DNA from: Neelides folsomi | Lineage: Eukaryota; Arthropoda; Collembola; Neelipleona; Neelidae | Assembly (NCBI GenBank): GCA_034687125.1 | Contig: JAQGBZ010000040.1 | Location: 62,001-126,000, forward strand | Length of the DNA: 64,000 nucleotides | Direction of reading: 5' to 3' | Shown: one piece after another, positions 1 through 15,000 of the stretch | Numbering within the stretch: position 1 is the first letter of the stretch | How the letters are laid out: the number at the start of each line of letters is the position of its first letter | Made by a program: the position numbers and the translations under genes | The notes under the pieces: model-generated | What the model was told of the DNA's origin: nothing | Seen by the model: the letters and a program-made list of their open reading frames with translations, nothing else | Database searches by the model: none

Positions 1-3000
1 TGAGGCTATTATAGAAATACGGCTAAACACATTTGGGAAATTTAATAAAAGGGAGAGTTTGCAGACGACGGCGGTTGTTCTGATTCGAAATTGCATTCGT
101 CCTCGTGAAAGATATAAAAAGTCTATCCATAGACTTGCATGGGAGGAGACTCAAAGATCCTCTGTGTGGAATAATAAAACCTCTCTTATCTCCACAAGGC
201 TCTCAATTGAATCTCTTTCCGAATCGGGGGAGGCGGATGGCCGTAAAACTCTCGCCCCAATTCCCACTATTACGATTTCCCCCACAAGTTACCCGTGTGA
301 TTGGACGGGTGAGGGTAATAAACGCCTTTTGTGCCACTGAAATGAATGATTCGTAAAGAGATTCACAGAAGGGAGTCTCTTCTTTGTCATTTCGAGATGA
401 AGAATCCGTCACATTTATGCCCTCAACGGGAGGATTTGGAATCTGCTGGGAACGGCGGTTTCACCACGCGACGAGAATCTGGAAATGGACAAGGGAACCG
501 ATCGTGTTTTTATATTACGTACATTCTTCTCACCCGCAGAGCTCTCATGTCCCATTATCACAACGTGTTGCACTTTTTTATTTCACCACATCCATCCCCA
601 CTCGCTCCTCCGATTATATTCTGCAATAATGACGAGGAATCACCTCAATAGATTCACCGCTCTTTACGATCAGTCTACTTCAATAAATCATTAGTGGCAT
701 GTGTGATGTACATATTATGTATATATTAATACTTATTATGCCTTTTACTATATAAAAGTAGTATGGTATACTATTTAATATGGTATACTAAGTAGTAGAT
801 TTATAATACGATGCACTCTTTAAATATTTATGTATTAAAAACGGTTAAAATATTTTGTTAAAATTTAGGTTGTTGGAACTTGTTTTAAATACCTGTGTTA
901 TTGATTTGTAATTACAAATCAAGTAAACTTAAGTTTAACTAATATTCATCCAAACATGCATTTAGTTAATGCATATTACATTGCAAACGTAATATAGTAT
1001 GATTGATTATTCCGATGTTTAATAGACTAGCTGTGCTTTTTCATTATTTAAATACCTTAAAATAATGTACAGTATGTGTTATGCTAGTTAGATAGTGATG
1101 TTTTCATATTACTATACATCGATTTAATCAGCAGTATCATTGTACTCTATTTATAATATATCTATTAGCGAACTAATAATTGAATACAAAACATTTATCC
1201 TTCCCGTTCCTCTTGCATTATTGAAAGTAAAAAAATGTTGGGAGGAGATGAATGGTAAAAGGGGAGATTGTTATCAGAAGAAAAACGAATCAATTTCTTG
1301 AGTCTGAAGGTTTATAATGATGGTGATTTCTCTGCCGAACCAATCTTCGTGAATCTCACTAGTGAATGAAAGGAGTTTTGAAGGAAGATTGAATCCGAAT
1401 GATGAGGATGATATGATGGACACTCAGGGTGGTTTCCCCTTCCATAAACTGGATTCTCATCACATCACATGTCGTGATAACTAAATTACAAGTTTCCTAA
1501 TTCAGAACCTCACACAGAGACATCGTAATTATCTTTCATTTACCCCTACTTAACCATTTCCTCCTATCATCTGGTAGCCCTTATTATTAATTTATATAAA
1601 TTACATTCTAAACATTTAAACTCTCTCAACCCTCCGTTCCCACTCTTCAACTAAATCTCTTTTTCTCCTTGTTATAATATGAACATGAAGCAATTTTCTC
1701 ATTTTCTTCCCTGTAATGCATAGAACTTACCTTTATGTACTTGTGGTAAATCTTTTTAATGCTTTAATTATATTCTACATGTAATTTAACTAAATACACC
1801 AACTGCATACATTGTAAGCTTATATTACATACTTACAATTAGTATGTAAATACAAAAATGGGAAATATTCGTAATATTAATACAAAAATGAACAACATAT
1901 TACATGTTTAAATAATTGGTGTTATTTAGCACGTTTTAGATAAAGTACTTTATCATTGTTCTTTAAACTTTCATACTAAAAGGATGATACAACGCTACAT
2001 TAACTGCTAATGTGAGTTAAGTGAAATAAGCTACTACACTTTTCAATTTTCTCATTTACACGCTCATGCTTAATTGCATTCAAGATTAAAAAATTTTGCC
2101 AAGATTTGAAAAAACACTCATTAGTATTTGTTACATATTCATAGGAAATGGCCATAAACGAGATTTTTTTGATGAGGCACAATGACAGCGTAGGAGGGGA
2201 GATGGAAGAATGTGATTAATAATCTTGTTGTAATTCCTATCTCTCGTGTTATAGCTTTATTTTCGAGGTTCATGTAACTGTGAGAGAGGAAGGGTGTTTT
2301 TCCTCCAAGAAGGGTGCTGGAAGGGAAATGGAGTCCCTTTGATTGGGCTGGGCGGTCCCAGGAGGCCTCCTGGGCAGAGGAGTTGATGAGGAATCACCTG
2401 GGATCCTGACGTGCCAAGGCCATTTTGCCCCTCCTGCAACCGCTCTTCGGCCATACTGGATTATTTTAACCTCCGGCTCTCCCTCCCCGAATATACGAAT
2501 ATTTACACCGCCGATCAACGGGTTTCCTCAATACGCTAATGGGAGATAAAAGGCCGAGGGTTGAGCAAGAATCGGTAGCGGGAGGGAGAAGGTATATAAT
2601 TCCCTCGTCACAACCCTGCCTTTTTTCCATGGCGCATTTCCTTTTAATGACTTCATGTTTATGAGTCGTCGTCGGGCGGGGAATGAAATGTTATTTTTTC
2701 TTTCTCTCTCTCTCCCTTTTTTATCTCTCCCTCCATTCTGTGTACACGTCAAGTAACTCATTTTGGCTTGGCAGGAGCTCAGGGAGAGAAGAGACGTTAA
2801 TTAAAATGCTTCCCCGATTGATAGATACATCGATCGTGGGGGCACTCCTCCTCCTCGGCGTAACAGCTCCACTCATCGACCGTTTTCGAGCCTTGGCGAT
2901 GAGCAGCTTAATTGCAAAGGACAAAGGACTTGATTTCAGAATCTTTGCAAGATTCCCCCTGTGAGATCCACTCAAACCTGGAATGGGTTTGCAGAATCGA

Positions 3001-6000
3001 AAGAATAGATGTTTGGAAGCAATGAGCTTCTTCTCTCGACTTGAGTGGAATTCGAAGAACTCCTGGAAGGAGCCGCGAGTCAGGATGAGTGGACGAGTAT
3101 TACATCCGCAGTCAAGTGGAGTTAGTCAATTGAACGGACAGTGAAGTAATGGGCTGAGAAGATGTGTCTCCGAGCTTTTGCCATGGATGTTACAATGGAT
3201 TCGGGCCGATACAAGATAATAGCTCACACAATGGTGATTACAATGCCTCGAGAAGTGGAGACACAAAGAGAGCTCAGAGAGGAACAAGAGCAACAAGCCG
3301 TTGATTATTTGAGCTGAGTGAGACAAGAGGAACAATAGTTCACTCACTCACGACTCAAAAGGGAGCTGGTGGTACAACAATCAGATCACTTCTTCATCAT
3401 GTGAGATGATGGTGTGGGGTAATTGAGAGAATTCACTCACTCATTTCTCCACTCAATTGATCTCGCATCATTCGCCTACGCCGTACATCACTCATTCGAA
3501 CCACTTCGACACGCTCTTTCCCTCATATACAACTTTTTGCTTCAAAGATCCCTTTATTGCAGTCAGCCTCGATAGGCTTTGATATTTTACAGTATTTGTT
3601 CAATTTTCGCCTATTGGGTCCTTTTGTTCTTTTTCAGCCAAGGCACCTCGGAGGCCTCAATTGAGATAATGAAAAGAGTGTGCTTGGAAGTCATGAAAGG
3701 ATTTTTGTAATCACATTCTCCTATTTAGCACCAAATTAAAGACCAATTTACGATTTTTTATTTCTGAAAATTGTGAAGCCCCTTGTAAAAAATACATCAA
3801 TGTTTCTTTTCTATAACTGAGGATTTGGTGAGAACAAAGGTGTATATAAGATTCCAATGTTAATTGGCTCGATTGTAAATTGAAATACATGGTCGAGATT
3901 GAAATAACCATTTCCTATTGTTTCTCTTACTAAAACTCCGAGTTCAATTACGACAATCTGAAGAGATCTAAATTTCCATTCTCGTAATTTGTTTTCTCCC
4001 CTTACATTCTCTATTGTGCCCTTACACGAACCGAGCTCACACAGTTGAAAAGTGTTTCATATGTTAAAATACTTATTACATTTTTAATCTTGCTACAATA
4101 GACTATTGTGTTTACATTACATGTTGATATCATGTTCCATTACATGCAATTCATTCATTGGATATAAGTATCTTGGACATAACTACAATTAACCATTCCC
4201 CATTGGTGCTCTTTTTATGCTTATTATTTACGTATAAGTAAATGCCCTCGATAAAATATACCTTTTAATAAGAATATCGAACTCAGGAATAAATACAAGG
4301 ATAGTCAGACAGAGCTAATTCCACAGTACAATTGTATAATTTAAAATAATATTCATTTGTCTTACAAAAAGATTAGAATCGTTATTATCAAGTTCATTGA
4401 TTAGCAGAAACAGAGGGCAGGAACTTTATAGACACGTTCATGAGGTACTTTAGCATTAGTTATATGCCCAAGGAAAATAATATGTTCTTCAACGATTTAG
4501 TCTCAAGTACATTCGTAGTTTATAATTAAGGAGGCAAACTGATATTATTGCTGATAAATAGCTTGCTTGTTTTATCTCGAAAAGGGGTATGACTAGAAAA
4601 TAAGGAAATGCATAAATTACTATGATATCAATGTACCACCACATGTTTAACACTTGTACGTTTCAATATTAAATTGGAGAATGTAAAAATAAGAGAGAAC
4701 CCAAAGTGGATATTAAAAATCTTGAAAGAGTGATATATAGAGATATCATCTTTTTATGCATTAATGCTTATGACACGCAAGCATTTGTTTTTAATCAATT
4801 ATTAATCCCTCATAGTATAAAATGGTGAGTAGGAGCAGAGGGTCAGAGAGACGGAAATTAACCTCTGTCCTTATTTTAATTAGCCAACTCTGCACGGCCA
4901 TAATAAAAAAACAAGGAGCGTAGTTTATGACTCTTTAATTGCTCCTTATCGTTGTTCTCCCATGTTTTCTAATTATTTCCCTGATTGCTCTCTCCCTCTT
5001 GTTCGATCTGTTTGTCAAGCATAATCAGGAATCTCGATCCTAAACGACTCCACAAATTGTTGTTTAGGGACAATGGGGATAAATACGAGACTCCAATAGC
5101 CGGGACGATAAAGGGCTAGTGAAATGCTCATGATTGTCAGTGTCATTGAGTAATTATTACTGACCATTGTGCGTCTGTTGTGGGAACCTGATTCTTTATG
5201 AGGAATCGTTGGTGGTTTACGACTCAGCACATTCATCGGTCCTGCGGTTGTAAATATTTGCCCTTAAAAGGTCTCACAATGTGGAAACATTAGGAGCTCC
5301 CCTTGGTGCTTCCGACGAAAGTGTCATAAAATACCTGCTGGTTTGGGTGCTCCGTACCTGGAGAATCACAATATCCCTATGCCTTTCCTTTGATCTTCCT
5401 TCCTCGAAGTGCATCCCTTGCTTAGGCACCTTCCAGAGAAAACTGGAATGAATGAGTAGATGATGGATCGTCATAATACACAAATGCAGATCCTGTTTAG
5501 CCAACGCACCTTGTTTACATTCCTTCAATGATTGTGGAGAGAGAATGCGGGTCGGAGAAGCTTCATATTAGTAGACCAATAAAGTCCCATTGTGTGGAGA
5601 GGTGGAGAGAGAAAGGGACAAAGATGATTATGGTTACAAATTGGGCTCATTCCTCCTCCCACACTTCCAAGTGCTCAAGAGGTTGGGAGTCAAACGGGAA
5701 ATCGAAGCTGCAGGAAGGATTCCTCTTATATGGCCCTTCCCCAAAGAACATAATTGTGAATATTGGGCCTAATCTTCATTCCTCTCTTATTTGGTTTCTT
5801 TATGGTGAGCAGAAACAAATTCCCACGCAAGAGCTCCTCGTCAATCTCCCAGTTGAGTTGAGTCTCGTGAAGAGCCTTAATTCATCAACATCCTTTTATA
5901 AGGAGAAATATGACAAGTTGAACAAACAGCACACTTTTCTCAAATTGTTTTGGCAGCATGAAGTCGGAGTCGTAGCAAGGCAGATTTGCATAAACTAAGG

Positions 6001-9000
6001 ATCTCTCCTCTCAGTGGAGTTGCATGAAGCAAGGCGGGATGGATGGGCGCCTGAGTCACTCACAGAGGGTATCAAATAATTCGTATTAAATGGAATACAA
6101 AAGACTAACTGCAGATGATAATCACAATCATTGATTATGAGAGACAAGGAGCATAAAAATACTGGATGGGAACTGAAGAGGAAGAAGATGCATCTTGTAG
6201 ATGATACATATTTATTCACGAAATTCAATTCGTCTCACCCTATTATGGGACTCGCCTTTCCTCCTCTATAAATCCTCGCTGATTACCGCCACAAGTTTAG
6301 CATAAATTGTTAAAGGCTATAAGACCTCTTATCTCCAATCCGCTTCTCTTTACAAACATCTTCTATCGTCGTCTTCTATCATGCGAGATTTAATTTAAAA
6401 AGATATTCTTCGCACTGCTCAATCTGCCCTCTTTTTTGTATGGATAATTTAGTTGGAAGGGAAAATTGGGTTCCGTTGTTTGTATGATTTCTAAAATAAA
6501 TAGCCATCAATCCACTCCACTATCGGATCCCTTCAGCTGTGCCATTAACGGACTCGAAAGTCTAATCCTCCCCCTCTCAAATAGACACTTTGAGGATAAA
6601 AGAGTAATTGCTCTCTGAATAAATTAACATGACAGATTCCTTTTTTACTTTAAGTCTTTTTTGACTTCCAAATGGATTTTTTGGAGCCCGGAAGAGGGAA
6701 AATGAACAACACATTTTTCCATGTCAGCACCTTGAAAAAATTTCATTCCTTAAAAGCTCTCTTTCCACGAAATCCAAAAATGAGGAATGAGTCCAAAGGA
6801 GGCAAATTGTATAACTTTTGTCGCCTATGGAAAATGTGCGCATTGCTACATTCGAAAAGTTATTTTTGTTATGTAACCAAAATTCCCTTTGGCGCATACA
6901 GGTAATTCATCAAGCCAGAATATAACAATTTCCTATCATTTAAGTATAAGGTATTGAGCTGAGTATGAAACTCCACCGAAAACTCATCTCTTTTTGTATG
7001 AAACTATGGAGGGACGCGTGTGTGTAACCTTTTCCATTTACCTTTGTAATACATCATAGAGTTGATACACATAATAAGAGCCCATCGTGTGATTTATTTG
7101 AGCCAAGAGAAGAATACTCATTGAAGCATTAGAAGGACTCGCGTTCACAAAGCACTCGGTTCTCAAATATCCACCCTGAACATGTATCATGTCTGGTGGA
7201 TGTGTTTTAAGCGCCTCTCGGCTCAATTCCTCGTGAAATTCTTGACAGAGTTCAAGTAATTCAAAGTCCTCGATCCGGGCTAATGGATCGCGAGAGCTCT
7301 TTGTCAGATTCTTTCATTCATCATTTCTTATCTGCGAGTGTAATGTGGCTCATCCATCTGCCCCGTCCGCTGTGTGCACAAGGCGCGTTGAGGAGAATGA
7401 GAATAAGAGCGAGGAAATTGATCGTCATCACCAACTCCTCTTCTTCCATTACTTCTCCACTCCTCACCCCTGACAATAGCTTCTCCGCTGGCTCCCATTT
7501 AATACTAATTTTTGACAAGCAAACAATCCTTGCCGGCCTCTTAACGGTGTGCAAATCCAAGAGGCTCTAAGCGAAGAGGACGAGCTCCAAAGCGGCTGTA
7601 AATTATGCGGACTCGAGAGCATGCCTGGAATGAAAGATGGGAAATCTGTAGGAAGATGGGAGTGAAAAGTTGAGTCGGAGGCAGGTTGTCCCTCCTGCCA
7701 TCTCAATACTAGTCTTCAGCTTCTTCTTCCTTTTCCCCTGAGGGTGAAAAGAGATCTCGGATTCCAGCCTCTGTTTTAACTCACCATTGGCTCGTCCTCC
7801 TCCATTGAAATTGAAGAAGGGCTCAAACATGGTTCCATTCTTCTTCGGGGTTCCTTGAGGAACAAATGCGTGATGATAAAGATGAGCCTCATCACGCAGT
7901 CGGCTTCACGGCCTGGGTGGTCTTTCAATCTCACCACAAATAATTTTGGAATCCAATTTCCGAATTTTTATTCAAGCTCTATTCATTATTAATTCGAGAT
8001 TGTCGAGGGCTTCATTAGTTTTTCAAAATTAAACTTGTAACTCATTCCATGCTGTAATAATTTATCAATTCAAATCACATCCGTTTATTCTGGTACATAA
8101 TATGTATTGGGAAAATTGAGAACGTAGGGGAATTTATGAACTAGCGTAATGAATTTGCATATTGATCGGACCTCATTTTGAAAGGACTACAATAGATGAG
8201 GAATTGATAGTTGAACCTGAAGGGTATTTACATCTTCTTTTCCTAATGAATAAATTCAAATGTCTGGGGAGGAGGAAATGAAGGAGAGAAAAGGGTGAGA
8301 AAACAATTTAAGAAAAGTCATTCTCACGAATAAAGTACAATTTTTTTGCTAAATGTTTTAAAAGGAAGAAGGAAACATTCCCATCCTCTTTAAAGTGACA
8401 TGAGACAAATGAGTATTTAAAACGTGAATAATGAGAGTGATTGAAGCCTGAATGGACGTTTCAGTGAAGGAGGCTTGAATGTGACATAGTAATTGAAATT
8501 GAAGAAGGATCTCGTTAGAAATAGGAGAAAAAGATGGTAATTTGCCACTCCTTCGTCTCACTGAAGATAATAAAATAAATTTGCGTGGGGGAAGGAATGG
8601 GATATCTCATTGAAATGTCATACAGATGAAGAGGTCACGTCATATTCTCGCTATCAGAAGGTTAATTCCACTTGAACCTCGTAACAAGGATTTCCCATCC
8701 AACTCGCTAATTCCATTCCAATTCAATTGACATTCTTCCTAAGCTGACAAAGCCGTTAAATCGGTGGAAATTACTATTATGCATTTACATGAAGAAGCCG
8801 TATTCGTAACTATTTACAATATTTCTTAGAACCAACTGTGGTACTGTGAACAGGCAAATCCCTATTTGTTTAACAAGACAAAGTAATATTTCTCTCCTAA
8901 CGCATCTCAACTTATCAATGGATTATTAGAAAATGTCTAAATGGCCATGTCTTTCTGTGGAAGAACAAGTCATTTACATATTTTAGTACCTCACTAAACA

Positions 9001-12000
9001 TGAATTCCTTGTAAGTTATTCCACGTCTTTCACTCTCCGACCAGTTAATAAGGAGGGAAATTAATAAGCTCGTCTCCTTTCATCTCGAGCTCTTTTCTGT
9101 TGCCCAATTCCGGACTCAGCGGCTCATAAATTCATAAAAATGTCCAATGTGCATATAAGTAAGATCATCACACACCAATTCCTCCTTAAAGGTTTAATGG
9201 CAGTGGTTGAGTCGTTGGGAGTCTTCTTTGGTGAAAGTCGATGAGCATTAGGCTGATTGTTTACAAATTCTATTCCCACTCTCATTCCTATTTACATTTC
9301 TCATTCATCAATTCTTTCCATTATTGAGGGAGCGATCATCGTAATCATAGAGGTAATTCTTCCACGACTAGCCCATGAAATTTGAGATTGCAAAAAACCT
9401 TGTGCGAGCAATAATAAGACAAAAGTCCCTTCTCCATTTGGGGATAATGCAAAAGGAGCATTTCCCATTGTTTTCCTACTGTAAAAAGAGTGAAATACAG
9501 CTTGCGTCCCCATTCCTCATTATTTTCCTTTCTCTCCCAACGGGCTGGTGGAATAATGAGAAAAGGATTTATCGTGGTACTCGCCAATGAAATAGGGGAA
9601 TATTCAGCCTTATTTGAACAAGGAAACCCCATACGACCACCGAGAGCTTCTCAAGGGAAATATTAAGGAGCAAAAAATATATTTGAAATTCACTTTCAAG
9701 CCATTTTCAAATCTTCCTTTGTCTTTAAAAGGAAAATCGATAATGTCCTTAGTCAGAAGTTTCCTTATGTTTTCTTATTATTATTCTTTATTGTGCTTTA
9801 CTGTTAACTGCAGAGCTGTAAATAAAAAGATTATTAGTTTCAAGTTTGGAGGAAATGTCTATTTAAAATACTTTAAGGAAACTTTTCATATCATGCTGCG
9901 GATTAAAGTTTATAAATATTTGAAAGTAGGGAGGTTGAAAGTTTCCTCCATTAGCTGCACACATGCATAAATATCTTAGCTTGTATCAGAATGAGAATGA
10001 AATTCGTGCTCTATCTACTAATGAAATTAACTGGTAAAGGGAACTTAGTAAGGAACCTCCCTTTTATCAGTATTCAATTTGAAGGGTGCAATAAAAATAA
10101 AAAAGTTTGATTTGATTCTCCGTAAGTGAATTGAGAGAGAGTGTGTTAAAGAGGGAGAGAAGGGTGGGCCTTTGGTTTTACATCCAAGTATAGGAAGAAT
10201 TGAGAGGGAATGAATCTATTTATTTGTATAGCCCTATCACACCCGGCAATTGAATTCGATTGGTTTCGGGTAGAGTGAAATCGGGGAGGGAGTTGAAGAA
10301 CCTAATAAAGTCGGATGAATTCCATTGGAATGTTCCTCTAGTAAATGGAAACGTGAAAGGCGTAATAGGAAAGATTAGGTGGAGAGTTTCTCGGGTTCCT
10401 CCCGATGTTTTCCGGTTGACTCCACTACCTCTTGGAGGGAAAATGTTTACTCAACCGTCGAGCACGCCTGGAATGTAATTTACTTTCCTCTGACAGACCT
10501 GAATCTATCCAATTCAATTCGGATCCATAGTTGTCTCCTCGTCAGACGTCACACTTCAGTTCCCTCACAATGCCCGGGTCGGGTTGTACAGAAGACCCGC
10601 CTTTCCTCCGCCCGTCCCCTCCTGCATTTCACACATTCCCCATCAGTCCCGCTCCACTTAAATCATCAATTAACTGTCACAAGATTAAAGTCTCCTTCCC
10701 CTCCACATCTGTATTTTTATTAATGCGACCCTCGCGGAAATGGAGCAGTCTGTCAGTCATGATGCGGAATTTCACCAACCCTCGAATCCTCGCTTAATTT
10801 ACTCATCCATTAAAATTACTCCACGTCGCCCATCCTTCCCGACCAGAGTGGCTGGTGAAAATTCGGAAAGGTTTATGCTGCAATAAATTCGTGTGGGCTG
10901 AAGCCTCGTTAGAAAAATTGGATTGATAAATTAACAAATTGGTGGTGTTGGTGGGAAGATTTTTTTCTTTTCCGCCTCTCTCAAGACATGCGATGGAAGC
11001 CAAGTTGTTGGGACCAGGAGATTTGTGAAGTTATGTAATTTATACATTCTACATCATGTGAGTGAATGGGCAAAAGTGAGTTTGCCTTTCATTCCTCCAT
11101 TTCATTACTCCCTTTTTCATTACGACTTCCACTCTTTCTGTCAATCAATGTAAGGACGAGGTAATTTGAGCGAGTGTGAGCTTTAATTAACGTTCATGGT
11201 TCAAAACTCGTGGAAGTTGGGCATGCAAAATTCAGCTCACACTCCCTTCGGAGTGAAAAGTGGAGTCTTTAATTAAACTTAACAGAGTCTCCAGGAGGAG
11301 GAATGAGATAAGGAGTGTCGGGAGACGGACAGAATGCCTTTCCGATCTCCACCATGCTTATTACCCCTTTCCATCTCCATCCATTAGACGAGGTTCTCTC
11401 CAATTATCGCGAGAATGTGATATTGTCTGCAACGATCATTTGGCAGTCTTGAGAGGAACGGAGGGATTCATGATTTATGCTGAGGAGATGGTGAGGAGAA
11501 ATGCCGAGTCATCACTTCAACTCCTCACGTCTTGACTCAAGCACGGCATTGGAATATGAAAGGGTCCTAATGTCTTCCCGGGACTCTTGGATGCACAGGG
11601 TGGGGAATGATCCCGAACCTTTGATTCTCATGGTTGAGTGTGGCTGGAAAAATCGAAAGGCAATTTCCCCTCAGCCTCATTATGTTGAGGGAGCAGATGT
11701 GAGGATTTTATCTGTTCACACTCGGGGGAAGGGGAATCCTGCTCATCTTCTGGCCCGGGTGTGGCGAAGAGGTCTGGTTGTAACGAGGGTGAGGATTGGA
11801 AGCCTTGGGACCCGAGGAGGACGGTGCTTGGTGAGGAGGCGGCCCGAGGCCCGTCTCCTCAACTCCTCAACCCCGACTCCTCTCGCACGCATGCTGACAC
11901 TCGCGGCTCGGCTAGTCGTATTCCCACCACCGACCTCTCAGAAGGACCACCAGCTCTCCATAAACATCCAATAACTCCCCATCCATTACCTTCAATTGCC

Positions 12001-12082
12001 CATTAGCGTCTCCACACTCGGACACTGCGCCTGTGACAAATAAGTGGCTCCGGCGGAGGCGCCTCGCAATTAATGAGGTGTG
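1..12082. other. Upstream region of engrailed A, no gene seen
   Basis: No open frame here resembles a known protein, and those present are short and lack coding character. The sequence alternates between balanced-composition blocks (about 1-690, 2,200-3,700, 4,900-12,080) and AT-rich islands (about 690-1,250, 1,560-2,170, 3,700-4,850). A near-direct repeat built on TATGGTATACTA lies near 760-792. TTAATTAA homeodomain-type sites occur at 2797, 11183 and 11269. The last 0.6 kb before the ATG is the most GC-rich part and probably contains the promoter and 5' leader, though no core promoter motif could be fixed. Cis-regulatory function is inferred from position only. Confidence 0.5.
901..922. repeat. 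22 bp perfect palindrome with TAATTA core
   Basis: The 11 bases on each side of the centre are exactly complementary, and the centre reads TGTAATTACA. TAATTA is the core bound by engrailed-type homeodomains. It lies in an AT-rich island 11 kb upstream of engrailed A. Chance formation in AT-rich DNA is possible, so any binding role is inference. Confidence 0.6.
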
Positions 12083-15000
12083 ATGAGCCCCTTGGGAAGC
12101 ATCGTGCCACGAAATCGGAACTTTGCAGCGCTGAGTGACTCGCTCCTCAAGTTAATGAGTGTGAGTGTCGTGCCTGAAGTAGGGCTCCAAAGGGCCCTGA
12201 ACTTGAACCTCGCCCGAAGTGGGTTCGTCGGTCAAGGAGGAGCCATGCAAGTGAAGAGTTTACCCGCCGGTTCGCCCATCCAAGTACCAAGTCCGGATGG
12301 GAGCCTTGGGGAACTCCCGGGCAGAGACAATGATTCTCTGAATGGGAGCACCGGTCAGAGCCAGCGAGAAACCGACACTCCGCTCTGTTCCGACAACGGT
12401 CACGACGACGACGACGAGGTGTTGAGCATCGGAAGAGAAGATGAAGATCGGATGCTCATCGACTGCGACGACAGTTCCGTCTCTGATGAAAAGGAGAGCG
12501 TTGAGAATGAAACGGAAGAGCCTTCGGATTTGAGCCAAAGTCCACCTCTGGGTGAGAAGAGCCGAATACGGAATTATTCCACGGAAAGTACAGCCAGCTC
12601 AACCCCGAATGGATTTTTGTCCTTGCCATCAGCTCGGTCCCTCAGTCAGCAAGCAAGTCGGGAGGCTTTGATTTTTTCGATTGCGAATATCCTCCGACCA
12701 GATTTTGGCCTTAATAACGAAAAGAGTAGTTCCGAGACCAGTGACTTCCTCTTCAAGGAAAAAAGCCCAAGACATGGGAGATTTCCTCAACCGTTGAGTT
12801 CTCTCGCGAAGCTTTCCCGCTCCGACCCCACCATCCCCATCGACCTTTCCCGCCCGGCATCGACGGGGTCGTCGGGAGGTTCCGGCCACTCGCCCAATCA
12901 CCACCGCATCCACAGTCACAAATCGCACGAGTTTGGAATTCGAAAAAATTCTCATCACACGGAGACAAAACCTCCAGCAGCAGTAAACAACAAGGCTTCA
13001 AGGAATACGAGCCTCAGCCCTACACCGAGCAATGGGACATCGGCAGGTGGGAAATTAGAGTCTCCTTGGCCGGCTTGGGTTTATTGCACCCGCTACAGCG
13101 ATCGCCCATCATCAGGTATACCACCTCTTTGATTTACAAGTTCTTCTTGCTTACACTTCTTCTGTTCGCACTAATCTCCCTTTGTTGACTGTTCTTGTAA
13201 TGATCCTAATGGCCCAATTTCAATACTTACACCTTTTATGGATCTTTAATTTCTCTCTTCAACATTTTATTGTCCTCTTTAAACGAAGCAATCAAATAGC
13301 TCATAATCCTAATGGTTATAACCCTCTTTAATACTTTTATGACGGCCTATATAAATACATACGCATAGGACTCCCATGGGAAAATTTTTTTCTCATTGTA
13401 ATGTTAATTTTACCTGTTTTCCAAATAATGCCAACTTAAAGACCAACATTTTCTTCATTTAGCGTATCTTTATTATTCCTCTTTTCCTTGATTGAAATTT
13501 CATTCGAGTAGAAGAGGATGTTCTATTATCAAACATAAGGCTATATTTCACTTACTTGCTTGCTTATTGTAACATTACATACATTTAAAAGTGCTCATAC
13601 ATGATTTATTTACATATATTTAACTACACACACGTACATGGTATTGTTACATGGGAAAGATCTTGAGATGAAATGCAATACACAAGCGTGCAATTTACAA
13701 AGAAACCGGCATAAAAGTAAATATACAAATCCAAGATAATGATGATGAGCCGACATGAGTTAAAAAAATGTTAATTGAACTACGCATTGATAAAGATTGA
13801 GTGGCTTGTAATGAACGTTTAACTTACAATCTTCAATCAATGAAGAAATTTGAGTAGAAAAACAACTCTCAACGACCCTTATCTGTCTCTCACGGAGGAG
13901 ATCTCTGAAGGAGTCATAACATAGAGATACCATAGACCATAATTTCTAATAACAACTGACATGGATGAGTTGAAGTAATTTGACGACTCTTTACATGATG
14001 CAGGAGGCATTATTGGAATTTGTAATGTAATTGAGAGAAATAATAAGCTTATAATGCTTTGCTATCTCCCACTCCATACGCACCCATAAAACGAATATTG
14101 TGAAGAAAGGGTTTGTTCCAAAAGGGGAAATTCGCTTTAATTCATTCCATCATTCATATGGGGCGAGTTTGAGGTTGGGTGATGAGGAGGGACGGGTTGG
14201 CAAATGGGACATAAGTGGCTTAGGTGAACACTGACACATCTCGTCCGTTTGCTTCCGTCAGGTCATGATAGGACGAAAATCGTCTCAATTCCATTATATT
14301 ATCATGAAGTTTGAAGTGTAATTTCCCTGAAGGAGAGAATCGTCTAGTCATGGGGCCGCCGCCAGACATTTACACACACACATAAGTAGTCCATATGTCA
14401 CTAACGCGGGGCTCCTCCGATGTAAATGAGCAACTGAATTGGGTTGCGGGAGCACGAAGAGCTTTTCCCTTCCCGACCTTTGAGTTCTCCCAGGTGAGGA
14501 TGATCCTTCTCGGCAGAGACCAAAGTAGGTGACATGTGTCTCTGAATTAAATTGGCAGAGGGTCGATCTTTGAATGGGGACCGCTCAAGGAGCCGCTTGA
14601 AGGAGATGCTGTAGGAGGGTAAAAAGTGTAAGATGGGAACGAGGACCGAGAGATAAATAATGAGGGAGAGGGTGAGGAGCGAGTAATAGGGAGAACATGA
14701 TCCCGCATAAGAAATATTAGTTAGCAAGGGTCATCCGACCACTCATGCTTCTACACATAAACAGAAAAAAGAGACAATTCGATGTCGATAATCAGATGCA
14801 CCGCCATAATTTGTTCTCGTCGCCACTCGGCTCCCTCCGAGAAGGAAGGGTTCCCCGCCCTTGTTGCCCTCATCCATTATCCTCTCACTATCTCTTTCTG
14901 TCCAACAACCAGTCCAAGCTTGTTCAATACAATTTATATAATCTATCCACAACGTTACATAAAATCCTACGTACAAATCGGAGGTCCTTTTATAGAAAAT

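Noticed and set aside
5528..5998. 156-codon open frame in the upstream region of engrailed A
   Set aside because: The translation resembles no known protein, has no domain-like pattern and starts at an arbitrary ATG in a noncoding block.
11501..11974. 157-codon open frame just upstream of engrailed A
   Set aside because: The Arg/Pro-rich translation is typical of a GC-rich promoter or 5' leader read in a random frame, and overlapping frames are equally open.
12629..12958. Antisense frame opposite engrailed A exon 1
   Set aside because: It is the shadow of a confirmed coding exon on the opposite strand.
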